Below, one piece after another: positions 39,474 to 53,164 of a stretch of DNA of 64,000 nt. Below the pieces are notes generated by a model. That model worked only from the letters and a program-made list of their open reading frames with translations. It did not search any database and had not been told where the DNA came from. Origin of the DNA: Salminus brasiliensis. Its lineage: Eukaryota > Chordata > Actinopteri > Characiformes > Bryconidae. The stretch lies in the NCBI RefSeq assembly GCF_030463535.1, contig NC_132881.1:40273973-40337972 (forward strand), written 5' to 3'. Made by a program: the position numbers and the translations under genes. Every line of letters begins with the position of its first letter. Positions within the stretch are counted from its first letter, which is position 1.

Positions 39474-40189
39474 TGGCCTGTTTGGTTTGTTTGGAGTGAG
39501 AAGTCTGGGTTTCAGTTTATTTCAGTAAGATGTGTTACTTTAGTATGAGGTGTGTATTTTCTGCTCATGGTGAAAAACAGCGCTGTGTGTGTTTATCAGA
39601 GAGGGAGCTCAAAGCCTGGATGAAGTCTTCAGCGCTGATGATTTAGGGATGTTGTAGCTGTAGTTGGCTGTAAAGCTGTAGCTTTAAAATCATTCCGTGT
39701 TTTAAACATCTGGACGCTGGACGTGCTGCCTGAGGTCCCGCCTGAAGCCCACTCGTTTAGATGTTTATAGATAAGTGACGTAAAACGGACCTATCAGTCC
39801 ATCTGCTCAGAGACAATCTGCCCTCCGTGGCATCCAGCGAGCCAACAGTTATGCATGGTTACAATGATGGTATTTGAAAAATACCCCAAGATTTCCCACC
39901 AGTTAATGAAATCACGTCCAAGCATTTGGGCAGTGACTCTATGTTCTGTCATTTTGCCTCTGTGCACCTCCTCTAATTCATTTGAAAAGCCATAAGCAAG
40001 ATATGATCGAAGAGTAAAGTTCAACCACTTACTACTTACATCTATTTTATTACATAGGCCCTCTATATTCACAAGCTCAAAGGGAATTGAACAATTACCC
40101 GATAAGCAGTTTCATGACCAGGTGTTATCTGTTCCCTCATTATTTGAGGACATATGGATGATATTAAACATCTGGAGTTAGTTCCAACT

Positions 40190-40860
40190 GTTGAATTTGC
40201 ACTTGGTAGCTGTTCATGGTCATGGTCATCCAAGTCTCAATATGGAGTCCAATGAGGTGTTCAAATTCAGCTGACAAAAACTAAACAGACCTATTAGAGA
40301 GATAGCAGATAGCAAATGAGTTGCCATTTTTAAAAATGGTACATTCTTTAAAAAAGAAAAGTGCACTGGCAATCAGGACCAAAGGCAACTAAAATAGATG
40401 ATCTCAGAATTCTCTCCATGGTGAAAAAACACTCTTGTAGACTCTTGAGTCCAAAATTAAGCAATGTCCTCATAAATGCATACATACAGGCTTTACTTCA
40501 ACATGCAAACGGAAATATGCAGAACAGAAATATTAAATTAGACCAAGAGAGAGGATCTATAAACCTCGCCAAGCCCTGGAACTGGAAGATTCTTTGGACA
40601 ATTGTTTATTATTAGTAGTTTAGTATTAAGAGTGTTAAGAAGGAAAGGGCCCATGATCTGAAGCATATCACATCATCTGTCAAACATGGTGGAGGCACTG
40701 TTACGGCATGGGCGAGTGTGGCTGAGAATGGAACTGGGTCACTGGTGGTTTTTGTTGTTAATGTGACGGATGAAAAAAAGTAGCTGGATGAATTCTGGGG
40801 TGTACAGAGATATACTTTCTGCTTCCATTCAGTTAAATGCTACAGACAGTGTTTCTGTCT
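40190..40860 (+). mobile_element. Decayed Tc1-like transposase remnant
   Basis: Broken frames read like a Tc1 transposase: IDDLRILSMVKK (DNA-binding linker region) and, after deletions, SSVKHGGGTVTAWASVAENG followed by GTGSLV. Stops and frameshifts are frequent and the catalytic residues are lost. It lies between the noncoding first exon and the ATG exon of Ig-like copy A and is absent from the matching interval of copy B, so it postdates the duplication or was lost in B. Confidence 0.65.
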
Positions 40861-41028
40861 GGTGTACAGACAGATTTTTTTTTTCAAATTTCACAGTGAC
40901 TATTTATCTAAGATAAATACATACATGTTGGATATGGGTCCTTAACATTTTGAGACCAAACTTCGTTCACTATTCAGTCAACTCAAATGACATCGATGAC
41001 ACTAACTGGAATTTCCTCCCATAGAAAA

Positions 41029-43472
41029 ATGTGGAGATTGTGGATCCTTCTCTGCACTGCTTCTTTGGCAGGTAAGATAATTCAGTTCCTGATCAGTCCT
41101 AGACATTCAAAGATTCAACGAGTTACATATTCTTAGATTGCTTATAGCTTTTCTGTCTCCTTTGGGCTCATTTGTTGTACTAATTAATTAATCTTCCTCT
41201 CTCCCCTTAGAGTCACAAGCAATTAAATATGTGGATGTGTTTTTTGGACATCGGTTATCCCTCAAACTGTCGTCAATGATGTTAGGCTCACTGGAGTTTA
41301 CATCTTTGGATGAATCCCAGCATTACACTGTCAAGTCCAGTTTTCTTCCCAGCAAACGGGGAAAAGTGACAGGATCTGGAGATAATACACGATACACTAT
41401 TACCTATGTGAATTTTGATGATCAGGGAACCTACATACAGAAGAACTTCTGGAACAAAGTGACTTCTATCACCAAAGTTAAGGTTCTGCGTAAGTGACTT
41501 CGGTCTTTATCTAACACGTCCTGCTCACCTCTTTTATTCTTTCTCCACCCTACTCCCTTTCTGTTTTGTATCACACCTCTGTTTTCTCTATAGAAGCTTT
41601 ACATTGATTCACTGTCTAATACTCCCCCTCCCAATGACTTTAAAGCCAGAAGATCCTACTGGAGTTGTGTGGCTGGTGAGACATTCAGCATTTCGCTGGA
41701 CGGCATTAGGAAGGATGAAGCCAGTCTCAGGTTCTCCAATGAAAATGTGAACATCATGCTGGTGGAGCGAGGTTCATTTGTGGGGAATCTTCCTGACTAC
41801 TTTGGTCGGATCAAAGTCACAACCACCAGTATCCAGGTGCTCAAAGTCAATGTTTCAGATGTGGGCAACTACACACTCTTTGATGGTCAGGATCGTAGGG
41901 CCGTGACCATCAGAATGTACCTCACTGGTGAGTTTCTACCTGTGGTCTCTCTATGGTTTCCTCTTTCTCTGTTAGTCAGAGTGATACAAGCAAAATCACA
42001 GGAATCTGCTAGTTGATCAGGAAAGACATGTTCTTTAGCTTTAAATTACTTGATTAGCGAAGACAGGTGCCTTCTTCAGCTTGATATAGGGTGACTAGAC
42101 ATCATCTGTTTCCCAGACATGTCATTTCGAGGTCTAAAAACCTGTCAGAGTGACAGAGCGAGTGAGTGAGTGTAGGCGTAGCGAGCACCCTGCTCATTCT
42201 GTATTAGTGCTCAGTAGACCTATCAGTGTTGTTTGTGGGCGGGATTTACAGCTGACCTCGGCTCTATCTCTCTGTCACAGTGTCTGTCAGTTCAGGTGAG
42301 TTCTGCAGCAGAGGCTACTACTAGTACTAACGCACTATCCCTGCCTATTGTCTCAGAATAAAGACAGGGTCTAAACGGTGACTGTTCTATTGCCCCTGGT
42401 GCTCAGATGGCTGTAAATGACAGGTTGAGGTTAGTTAATAGGTAGTTGCATGTTTTTTAAGGTATTTACGTCCCTCCAACCTCAAACACATACACATTCC
42501 TACAACTCCCCGACACAATATCCTAACCGCGGTGGACGCCTGTGTTTCCCCAGTGTCCTCTATTTTGAAAAGCAAAATATAGACACCCTAGTTTAGAATT
42601 GATGATTCTAGGCTGAAGTTATAAATATAAAGTTATATTAGCTTACTAACTGGCTAAGAGAGTGGATTACTGACTGACTGCCTAACCTTCTTGAAATGCA
42701 CATGCGCAATAACTACTTTTTCTTTGCCTAGAAGAGGCATTTCCATTTAGCCACAAAGTTAACATGTATCTCTGCTGATGAGAGGAGATATAATCTTAGA
42801 TAAGCTGAGGTTGGGTCTCTTTGCTTGAAATATTGTTGTAAAGGTGCAAAGACATTACTGTGGAATTCATACGTGTGTCGCTGGCCCTGCCCAGCATTGC
42901 TAACGCAGCATTAACATTCCTACTGCGAAGTTGACCTCACTACTATGAGGTCCTGGGCCCTTCACATGTAAAAACTAGTAAATATGTGGTCTACATCTTA
43001 AGACTGTGAGGGCAAGGCTGAATCCTTTACCGGACAGGGTCATATGAAATGGGTATGTGGAACATACTAGATGTTATTTTATGCCACAGAAGCCTTCAAA
43101 ATAAAGAGCAGATATTTTAGTCCCAAACTGCACCTAAGTAGTCAGTGGCAGTCCAGTAAAGGTTTTTTCTTGTTTGCTTTAAAAATCTATTGAAAGCTCT
43201 GTGGAGAGGTTTATATTTTGCGTTTATGGACTAAAATATGTTGTAAAATATTCTAAACCTGTATTTACAGAGATAATAGTGGTATCCTGTAACAGTGCAG
43301 TGTTGTTAGAAACATTAGCCTTGCATGTATTGGTCTAGACTAACGAAGCATACTTATTGGATACCAAACATGTCTTGCCTAAATGTGCTGGAAATGGTAA
43401 ATATCTGGAAGGTAATTGGGGGAAACAATGTATAATTAAAAAAAAATAAAAATAAAAATAAAAAAAATAAAA

Positions 43473-43543
<71 letters not shown>

Positions 43544-45002
43544 CTCACCCCCGTGATTGTTGTGTCATTAAAGTCAACATTTCTTGTAACCTGATAGACA
43601 CTGATTCCTAGTAGATTGTGAAGACACACTTGAACAGGAGCTGAATGGCCAGTGATTGACAGTGGCTGTGTGTTGCCCTGCATGGATCCTTCACTAAAGA
43701 GAGGAGTCTATCTTTAGAACAGACTGTTATGACTGCCAAAGACTAAATTCCAACTGTTTTAGACTATAGCTACAGCTGTTAACTTTGGATTATTTTTGAA
43801 ATATTGTCTTTAAACTATTCCTTAATCTTTAAAATCCAAACTGTTCCTGTAGTTTTTACTTTGCAAAATTCTGCACTCATCGTTTTTCTCCGTCTTTGTG
43901 TAGATCGTCATGGGGGCATTGATGCAAGTCCTCTTTTATCTCTTCTGCTGCTGCTGGGCATACCAGTTGGAGTTTGCTGTTGCTGTAGGAAGAGGATCTT
44001 TAAAAAAAAGAGCAGTCAATCCACTGCTATGACTACAATCCAGTCTCAAAATCTGGTTTCCCCTCCGGGACCACCGCCTGATTACATCAACGCTGTGGGT
44101 TCTACTGACCCAGGCCCGGTAAGATCCCAGCACTCAGGAGAGCAGAGTGATGCATATATATCTAACATGGCAACATGGTGAAATTACATGGCAACATGAT
44201 TCAAATACATAGAATATCATGTTTTTTATGTTGACTGATTTGAGGTTTAGCAGTGGAGCAATAGTGGACGCACACTATATAATAATGGAGTTTAGATGAT
44301 TAATCAATACTTAAAATGTGTCTGTGTTTGAGTCTGTGTGTTAGAACTCTATAAACCTCTGTAATATGCTTTTTTATCTATCCATCTAGATGATTTGTCT
44401 CGAATTGGCATAATGGAGTTAATATTGACTGCTAGCTGAAATGCTAGTCTTATCAGAACACTGTTTACATGCAGTCTCACATCTTGTAGTAGCCAATGAA
44501 GCTCACCAATTTAGAATCAAAGCATATTTTAGTGGAGAATTGGCCTAATTAAAGTTTGCTACCTACATAAAACTTATAATAATAGTATAAATTAAGGCGT
44601 TCTGAAGATTTATCATGCTTATGTTCTGTAGTGTCCCAGTTAAGCTCAGCTAAATCAACAAAAAGCTAAATAACTGCTCCCACCATTGTAGATAAATATA
44701 TTTGAGTGATTTAGCATTTAGCATGCAAAGGTAGTTACGTTGTCTTTTATGATCAAAAGTGCTGATGAGGTTAAGAGTTATTATGACTAATATTTAGGTC
44801 TTAGGTCTTTAGCCTTACTGGTTTTAGTTTAAGTCTGTAGTTTATATTGGTTTTGATGTTTTTTCTAGTACACTCCTGGCTATCCTGCTCCAGGTGAGAG
44901 TGAGGTTTACCCTCCTCCCAACCCTGCATATCCGGCTCAGCCACAGTATAATGGGGAACCTGCTATGCCCCAGAATCCTGTGAGTCCCATACATATATTG
45001 GC

Positions 45003-45033
<31 letters not shown>

Positions 45034-45827
45034 AAGAAACATGTAAGAATTAAAACAGGTCTGTGTGAAGGTCAACATTCCTCTGAGGTGTTGCGATAGA
45101 TCGATGAGTCAGCTACTGAGGAAAGATCCGGTTACTTATGTGGTTACTTATGCTGCAGAACGAACCTGCACTGGGGCAGTATAAGTTCAGGACTATATTT
45201 TGTGAACAGTTAAAATTGCACCACTTAATGTCCCATTATCTGTCAGAAATGCAGCCCCGCCTGTTGCTTTTGCAAAACCATCATGAAAGAAGTTTAGCCA
45301 CCACTTAAGTACCCTATCGTTATGTTCAGGGTAATCTCTTAAAAAATAGCATAACATATTTAATAATTTACCATAAGTTTGCTGATAAATGCTTTGCTTC
45401 CACATGCACAGAGAGATTATTCATAGCTTGGGTATTAAAGGTAGGGTTAACAGAGAGAGCTGCAAGGGTTTGAGGTACAGTTGTAATGTGTGCACTGTGG
45501 TCAGGATCCCTGCGTGAGACAGACCCATAAACATGAGATAAACAGTGTTTGAGAATTAGTGTATGTTTTTCTTTCCCCCCGTTCCCACCCTTCCTTGAGC
45601 GTCCTGCTCTTTTCCTACATCAGGAGGGAAATGTAGTAGAACGTATCTACATAAATAATAATAAACATGTAATGTACATATAAAATAAACTGATTAGCCA
45701 TAACATTAACACCACATCCTTGTGTCAACACTTATTGTCCATTTTATCAACTTCACTTGTTTTCCTTCCCCCTAGGATCTTCTGGCTTCCTTCCTCCCAC
45801 CCCCCTTGAGTGTCCTTTTACTGAAGT

Positions 45828-45896
<69 letters not shown>

Positions 45897-48127
45897 ATAT
45901 AGTATATAGTATATAGTAACAAACATCAGGTAAAACAGAAGAAGGAACTATGCATTAACATAAACATGCATACAAACAGAAAAATAAAGTCAATAAAATT
46001 GTAAATGAAAGTGAGATGTTTACAAGATAATATTAATATGAACAAGAGGCATAAAAAGGTGTAATAGAGGCAGATGAAACATGTAGAGTAAAATACAATA
46101 AAGTACGGATTCCAAATAAAGTGGAACTAGCAGCAGTATGCTTCCTATCTAAAAGAATTCAGATGGTCTGCTGCTCGGTACGGAGCAGCAGAGGCGAAAG
46201 ATCTATCACCAAGAGTCCGGTGACTGGTCTTTGGTACCACAAGCTGGCCAAAGCGCTGACGGCAGGGAGCAAGATTGACAATATAGAGTTAAAAGTTCAG
46301 AAACGTAAGCTGGTAAAGTGTTGTGTGTTGTTATAACACCTTATAAGTGATTCACGATAACACAGGTAACCAGTGTAGGTTTTTGAGTAAAGGTGTGATA
46401 TGTTGGTGGAATAGTTGTATATCATTACTGTTGTGTAAAAAATGTGAATTTTACAGGAGAAGAAAAAACCCATCCTAACTTTTAACTTTTAAGTCTGTAT
46501 AAACAGATTTGATTCCAAGTCATTTTGAAGGATTTTCTATTGGCACATTCATCATGAAATTCTGACACGAGGTAAAGAACACTGTTAGTTCCACATTTTG
46601 TCAGTTTTTTTACAAGACAGCAACAATACATTGCATATCATTGAAAACCATCTGCATATAAATAGGGCTGTGCACTACAATGGATTGTAAAACTGCAGTG
46701 GGCATCCCTACCTTGTGAAAGGTGAAACGATCCGAGAAGGCATTTCTTGTGTGAACTTCTCACATGTAATGTGACATGCTCAGAGGAAAGCGACCAGGAT
46801 GGCTCGGGATTCAAACTCATGACTCCTGGCCTGTAGTAATAGCACATTAGACCACTGAGCCACTCAGAGCACCTTGGTGCTAAATTTCATGAATGGTTGA
46901 ATGTTCAAATAAAGTGTAAATAGTTGTTTTGAGACAGGAGATGCTAAAGTATGCTAAAGTGAAAAAAATTACTGATATAATTAATGGAAATGTTTGCCTT
47001 TAACCAGCAGGTCCCTGCGTCTGGATATCCTTCTGACAAGCCCCCTCAGTTGACTGGCCCTCCATACAACCCAACTCCATACAACCCTGCTGTACGGTTC
47101 TCTTTCATTCATACATGTGTTCCTCCCTAATGAGAACTGTTCTGCTTGCATGTTCATGTTAATTATGAAATGGGTTTGTTCATATTGTATTAGTGGTATT
47201 ATTGCAAAATGGAGGCATTTAGGAATCACAGCCACTCAGCCGCGAATTGTCCGACTACGTAAAGATAAAGAGTGGGGTCGCTGGGTACTGAGGACCATAG
47301 TGCAGAAAAGTCTCCAATGCTCTGCTGACTCAATAACTGCAGAGTTTCAGACCTGCTGTTAAAGCTGCAAAAGGGGACCAACTCCATTCTGGATTTAGAA
47401 TAGGATGTCAAAAAAGCTCCTGTAGGTGTCCCAATACTTTTGTCCATATATATATATATATACTATAAAATAAAGTTGCTTAATATGTGTTTTGATTGAA
47501 GTTTGCTGACAAAGATGTCAAGTCCCATTAGAGATGTTTTGCCAATAGAATAAAATTCAGTGTAGCAGATAAACGTGAACCTATCATGCTTAATGCCAGG
47601 CAGGGACTGGAGGGGTATAAAGCTGTGGATCAGTAGAACTGTTCCTTGGAATGATGGTGCTCCATCCTATACATTTGGGATGAGTTGAGATGGGGTAGTA
47701 ACCATCCAATCTCCTTACTAACTTTCTTGTTGTTGAATGCATTCAATGAATGAGCAGGTGTCCGAAAACATTTGTCCATTTATTGTGTATATACTCTTAA
47801 CAATAAATATGTCATAGTGGTAGACAACATACATTTCCTTGCTGTTTCTGTCCATGGTGTGCCTGCTTGCTCTGTGCCAGTCGACAGGCAAATAAAGGCG
47901 AATGAACCACCTCCTACTCATCACATAAAGGAAGAGTAAAGGAAGGTAAACACGCTGGTGTTTTGTTCGGAGTGGTCTGAGTGTGTTTGTGATGTTGTGT
48001 TCTAGATGTACACACCTGGCTATCCCACTCCAGGTGAGAGTCAGGTTCACCCTCCTCCTCCTGACCCTGCATATCCTCCCCAGTCACAGTATGGTTGGCA
48101 ACCTACAATGCCCCCTAACCCTGTGAG

Positions 48128-48186
<59 letters not shown>

Positions 48187-48963
48187 CATGTAAGAATTGA
48201 AAGAGTTCTGTGTGTTCCACATGTTTGTGTTAATGCATTGTTAATTAGCTGTGTGTGTGACTGGTTGTGCTTGCAGGGCTTTACTCCAGTGATGTACAGC
48301 GCCCCTGCTGGCTCTGAGACAGAGGGAAATAAACTAAAGATGAATGAAATGTCTGCTGCCACTCCTCTGCTCACACCTTCTCAGACTGAGGTAAGCAGGG
48401 GGGGAGGGTCAAAACCTCAACCCCATCTCTCCTCTTCTTTATACTTCCTGTTATATCATTTCTACATTTTATTTCCTGTAAATGGAGCTATATTATAAAG
48501 AAGTATGATTTATAAACTTTTTATTTCATTTATTATTAAGTGCTCGACTGTGCTTGTGCCTCTTACTTTATTATCAAATACTTTAATTATGGTCATTACT
48601 CAATGGCAGGGTATTATAATCCCTGAGACGCTCTAATTGCGTTTGGGCAATAATATAAAAATGAACTTAGTAAGGGTGAGAATCTCCACGATACAAGTTA
48701 ATCATGATACTTTATCCACTGTGAGATTCTGAAACCTGACTGTTAAGACGTGCATGCCATAATTAGTGCACTTAGTCCAATACTATCAAAATGTGATAAA
48801 AAGAGAATCCCTGCATAGCAGGTCACCATTGTGATGATGTCATATGGCTGCACTGGACTCATTAGTAAAGCGTTTCTCCTGGATGAGGTCACTCTACAGC
48901 TTAAGCTTACAGGGCTGAATTAAATTTGAATTAAATCTTATATTCAGCTTATACTTCACTTAC

Positions 48964-49017
<54 letters not shown>

Positions 49018-49917
49018 ACTGTGCAACAGAAATATTATATTATATAACATATTATAACATATTATAACATCAATTAGACATGCACAGTTTATTTAGACAC
49101 TTTTTAATTGGACATGTTCACCACGTTTTTGTAGTTAAAATCTTTCTTTTAAATGCTTTTATATATATTATATATTTAACAATCCATTCAAAATTACACA
49201 GCGGCTCACTGGCTCATATTTCCGTTCTTGCCTGTTCAGGACGTTTAGGTTTAAAACCTGAGCTCTGCAAACATTTCTAACAATGGGAAGCAGGAGTTCT
49301 TGTGGCCTTGTTACATTAGTTTTCACCAGAAGTATTCAGTTCCGGTCCTGGAGGGCCTGTATAGGGCCGGTGTCTGCACAGTTTAGTGATTTTACAAACG
49401 TTTTTCCATCAATTTCCAACAAGATTTTTTGCTGTAAAGCATGAAAACATGGTCGTTTATATCAAAACATGACCAGATTCCTTCAAATACATTCACATCT
49501 CAGATGACATATTTGAGTAGTCTGGGATCTCTTGTAAAGCATTTGGCATGTGTTTCTGCAGAAGGTATGTTTGAGCAGGGAAATCACCAAACTGTGCTGA
49601 ATATCTCATTGCTGTCATACAATCCTTGTTTTTCGTTTTTTCCAGTTAAAATGTATGAAATGTATGACTTTTTAAACATTCCATTGAAAGTTAGGACGTT
49701 TTTTTGGTCTTATGTAAAGTTATACGAGGTTTCTGTGTGACAGTGACAATATGTATATTGCTCCCGTTTTCTCAACACATTAATAATCCTTCATTTCCCC
49801 TGCTAGGTAGGACCTCCTCCAGCACCCTATACTGGCACAGACGTCCTCAACTCCTCCAACTCCACTCTCCAGTTCAACGTTGACACTGGAAAGAGCTCCA
49901 CCTACAATTTTCTGTAG
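41029..49917 (+). CDS. Two-Ig-domain type I membrane receptor-like protein, copy A (451 aa), spliced
   Basis: I do not recognise a named family. Exons: 41029-41071, 41211-41489, 41646-41927, 43904-44118, 44869-44979, 47008-47091, 48006-48122, 48277-48390, 49807-49917; all are GT-AG and total 1,356 nt. Residues 1-14 are a signal peptide (MWRLWILLCTASLA). Domain 1 (15-107) and domain 2 (108-201) have Ig-type F strands, DDQGTY and DVGNYTL, but the B- and F-strand cysteines are replaced (L34/Q91 and L125/L185). C115 is the only mature ectodomain cysteine. Two N-glycosylation sequons lie in NVSDVGNYT. A short hydrophobic helix (211-225) leads into CCCC (226-229), a likely palmitoylation site, and basic residues. 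The tail is Pro/Tyr-rich with PPDY, two related exons (44869 and 48006, YTPGYPAPGES/YTPGYPTPGES), and a C-terminal STYNFL that fits ITIM or YxxL consensus. Cell-surface recognition is inferred, not shown. Confidence 0.85.
43478..43540. repeat. (AT)n microsatellite in copy A intron
   Basis: About 30 AT units after an A-rich run; the homologous intron of copy B lacks it. Confidence 0.95.
45690..45750. mobile_element. Tc1/MITE terminal fragment
   Basis: GATTAGCCATAACATTAACA and the following TCCTTGTGTCAACACTTATTG-like bases match the tip of a very common otophysan repeat related to the element at 36.1 kb. Only one end is visible. Confidence 0.5.
45829..45890. repeat. (TA)n microsatellite in copy A intron
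   Basis: About 30 TA units, followed by three TATAGTA units. Confidence 0.95.
47160..47455 (+). mobile_element. Internally deleted Tc1-like transposon
   Basis: The open part encodes a Tc1 transposase N-terminus (SGIIAKWRHLGITATQPR, then VLRTIVQKSLQCSADSITAE), then jumps straight to the transposon 3' end (AAAGGGGACCAACTCCATTC and TGTCCCAATACTTTTGTCC). The catalytic domain is deleted. It sits in the copy A intron after exon 47008-47091. Confidence 0.75.
47530..47795. mobile_element. Dispersed Tc1-related repeat
   Basis: Same family as 20778-21118: CATGCTTAATGCCAGGCAGG, GGAATGATGGTGCTCCATCC, ending near a TTTGTCCATTTATTGTGTAT variant of the common tip. No coding capacity. Confidence 0.55.
48127..48181. 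repeat. (CA)n microsatellite just after exon 48006-48122
   Basis: About 27 CA units starting five bases after the donor; the same position in copy B (61920) also carries a CA run, so the array predates the duplication. Confidence 0.95.
48967..49013. repeat. (GA)n microsatellite
   Basis: About 23 AG units in the last intron of copy A; only a trace (GAGAGAGA near 62788) remains in copy B. Confidence 0.95.
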
Positions 49918-50907
49918 TCATTCCAGCCTCTGCTGCACCTCACAAAGCCGTCACCATAAGAGATGGAAACTCAGACAGAACTTTTTACAAACACTCGTTG
50001 TCTTTACAGTTTGACACTCGGGGTTGTCAAAAACACAGATTCTCACTCTTGTCTTCTCTTGTGAAGGGAGGGTAATTTAAAGTGAGTTCTGATTTTTTGA
50101 TTTTACTATTAGGAGTTAGCATATCAGTAAGATAGATTGAATGGTGGATTCTTGAGTCCAACTCTGCTGAGAGTTTGCTGAGTCAAACTCTTCAGTCCAA
50201 AGAGTTGCCTGAGAATGAGACTATCAGACTCACTCAAGTTGAGGTTCATTTGAAGTGTTTACACATTTGTTGTTACTTTCTTTATTTTAAGTCACAGTGC
50301 ATGTTTTTCAGTTACGAATGTATACCATTATGTGCATGCAGATAATTTTACTGTGTAAAGTGAACATATTGCACTCTGAATGACCTTATATGAAAGATTA
50401 GTTACAGTCTTGTTCTTGTCCTTGTAGGTAAGTTGTAGTTGAGGAATTCCTCTGCAGTGGCTTTATACCCCTAGTGGAAAAATGCACTTACCTGTTTTTA
50501 AAACATTTTATGATTTGTTGTATGTTAATAAGTACTAGAAAATGTATGTACTTATTAAACAAATGTTAAAAATACATTAATATATGCTTTCATCAAATTT
50601 AGATCTACATTTAAAGCATTTAGCAGACGCCCTTATCAGAACAAAGTACAAAAGTGCTCTGCTGTTTACATCCAATGCTTGCATGTAAACTTTGATCACA
50701 CTTTTAAAAAATATTATATAGTATATTTGTATAAATACATATACAAACACTTTGATGTATACTTTTTTAATGTATACTTTTTAATCTAATTTAATATACT
50801 TCTTAAATACTATTGTACATTTTTGCAAAATGTATTAAATAAAATGTTACATAAAAGTATGTATTGAGGTATACAGTAATATAAAATGTTGTTTTTACCC
50901 AAATAAA
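49918..50907 (+). other. 3' UTR of Ig-like copy A
   Basis: Follows the TAG stop. Candidate AATAAA signals are at 50838-50843 and 50902-50907; which is used cannot be told. The start of this UTR aligns with 63828 onward after copy B. Confidence 0.5.
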
Positions 50908-53164
50908 TGAAGTTTGTTGTATGTGAAACTGGATCTATCCCACATATTATTCTACTGTTTTGAGTCAGGTGAACATTTGTGATCATTTTACATATCTTCT
51001 AATAATTGAGTTTATTCAGTTGCCATTGACAAATAGACAGTGATTGGTCTTGGCAAGCTTAAAACTGGCACACACAAAAAACATAAACTGCACTGATGCT
51101 GGATTTAATCATTTCTCTCATATTGATGCTTTTAACCAGTTAACACTTCAGTAACTGGGTATGTGTAGAATACAACCTATTAAGAAAACCCACAACTTTC
51201 CCATTTTCTCTGTTGCTGTTCATATGTTAGTTAGGTAAAGTCAGACAGAGGTCTTCAAACCTTGATGTTGAATATTTCCAGGTCTGGATTTTGTATTCCT
51301 TGGTAGATGTTAATCCACATGGCCAAGAAGTTCTGTTCCGTTAACCTAACAAAACTTAACAAACTTCCAGCACTGAAAACTGGGTTGACCATCTTAATAT
51401 AAATTAAATTAAAGTATATTTTAGTATGCTTGTAATACACTCAGTGTATAGTAGTGACGCAGTTGTATTACTTATTATATATGTTTAATCTAAGTTTATG
51501 TAAAATATGGATTTTAATACATATGCAGTAGAAATCTACCTGAGTATACTTAAAATAGTTCTATTTTAGCATAGCTTTACTGGAGCCACCCAGGGCTTGC
51601 TATATAGCAGAAAATAAAAAGGCATCATTTAATTTTTCTGTTTGATCCATCTGTTAAACTGTCCAAATATGCAGGTGTGTACATTAGTGGGATTGACTGC
51701 TAACAGTAATGAAACTTTACAAAGAGAAATAGTTGGAGATTTATCAGAGTAGTGCAGGATATGTAGTTTAATCCTACATAATGAAGCTGGTTGTTGTGGA
51801 AGAATGGAACAATGTGGTGGTGAGACCACTCCACATGGTCAGTTTCTCTGGATTTACTATGTATAGGCATGTGTTTGAATAAAATGAAAATTATTCCATA
51901 AACTATTACAACACTTCTCCCAATTTCCCCAAAAAATTGACTGATATTTAGAAAATGTGTTTGTAGATGTCACAAATGCTCAAAATAACAAAACAGTAAC
52001 CATATTCTTATTCATATTTAAACAATATAATTTTAATGTAACAATATGATAACATTGCTGTTGGGTGACTTTATGCCATTCCTGTTGCAGAAATTCAATT
52101 AACTCTTTATTTGATTAAATGACTAGAATTAAATGACTGGAATTAAATGACTGGAATTAAATGACAGTCATATGTGCAGACATGCTGATTTAAGAAAAAC
52201 AATTGGAGTGATCTCTAGACTTTTTGTCCAGAGCTTTGTATTTTACAGGAAGGTTCTTAGGCCGTTATTATCATATTTAGGAAAGTTGATTGGAAGTTTA
52301 TAGATTTTTTTCTTTTCTTTTTTTTAACAGTGGACAAAGGTGTGCTGAGAGAGAAAACCCAGCTAAAATAGTTTGGTTAGTACAATGTTACATGATTGGT
52401 CTATTTATTATATGGGCTTTTGGTAGGCATCAAAAAGTACATTTTGTACAGTCAAATCAGGTTTATTGTTCCATCACTATTAATACAGGTGAAAAATGGA
52501 GTAAAAACATACAACATGCACGTCTCTTTTAGTAGTAGAAACACAAATATACAACTTAAAACACCGAATACAGAATATATACATGTTAACTAACTATATA
52601 TACTCTTTACAAACACTATCCATACACTATACATACAATATATATTCACTATACTTACTCTATCCATACTCTATACACACTATCCATACAGTATACATTT
52701 ACTATACGCACACTATACATAGTCCATCCATACACTATCCATACACTATACATTTACTATACACACACTATACATAGTCCATCCATACACTATCCATACA
52801 CTATACATTTACTATACACACACTATACATAGTCCATCCATACACTATCCATACAGTATACACACATTATTGCACTGTTTAAATTCTACAGTTTTAATAT
52901 ATAATCTGGAAATGTTTACATTACTTTTTACATATAGAGAAGGGATAAGATGGGAATGTAAGTGTACAGTAGTGTGAGTGGGGAGAAGTGGGTTCAGCGG
53001 GTTCAGTGGGACTGAGCTGTTGGTCACAGTTACAGTAACTGGGGTTGGTAAAGATAGTAGATGTAAATGCATAATAGATGCATGTAAACGAACAGGTTTG
53101 GGAGCAGTTTTGGGTTACAGGACTGCAGGTCTGTTCATTCTCTGCTGGTCTGTTCATTAAAAGG
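50908..53164. other. Spacer between tandem copies, no gene seen
   Basis: AT-rich unique-looking DNA followed by a minisatellite. The open frames here are short, low-complexity and unsupported. Confidence 0.6.
52681..52870. repeat. Minisatellite, 55-bp period
   Basis: The phrase TATCCATACA recurs at 52681, 52736, 52791 and 52846, giving an exact 55-bp period over about 3.5 units; units carry ACTATACATTTACTATAC and CATAGTCCATCC. Degenerate CATACT/ACTATA words continue upstream from about 52610. Confidence 0.85.

Noticed and set aside
52681..52870. Regular repeats resembling a CRISPR array
   Set aside because: The 55-bp units are repeated throughout with no unique spacers, in a vertebrate genome; it is a minisatellite.
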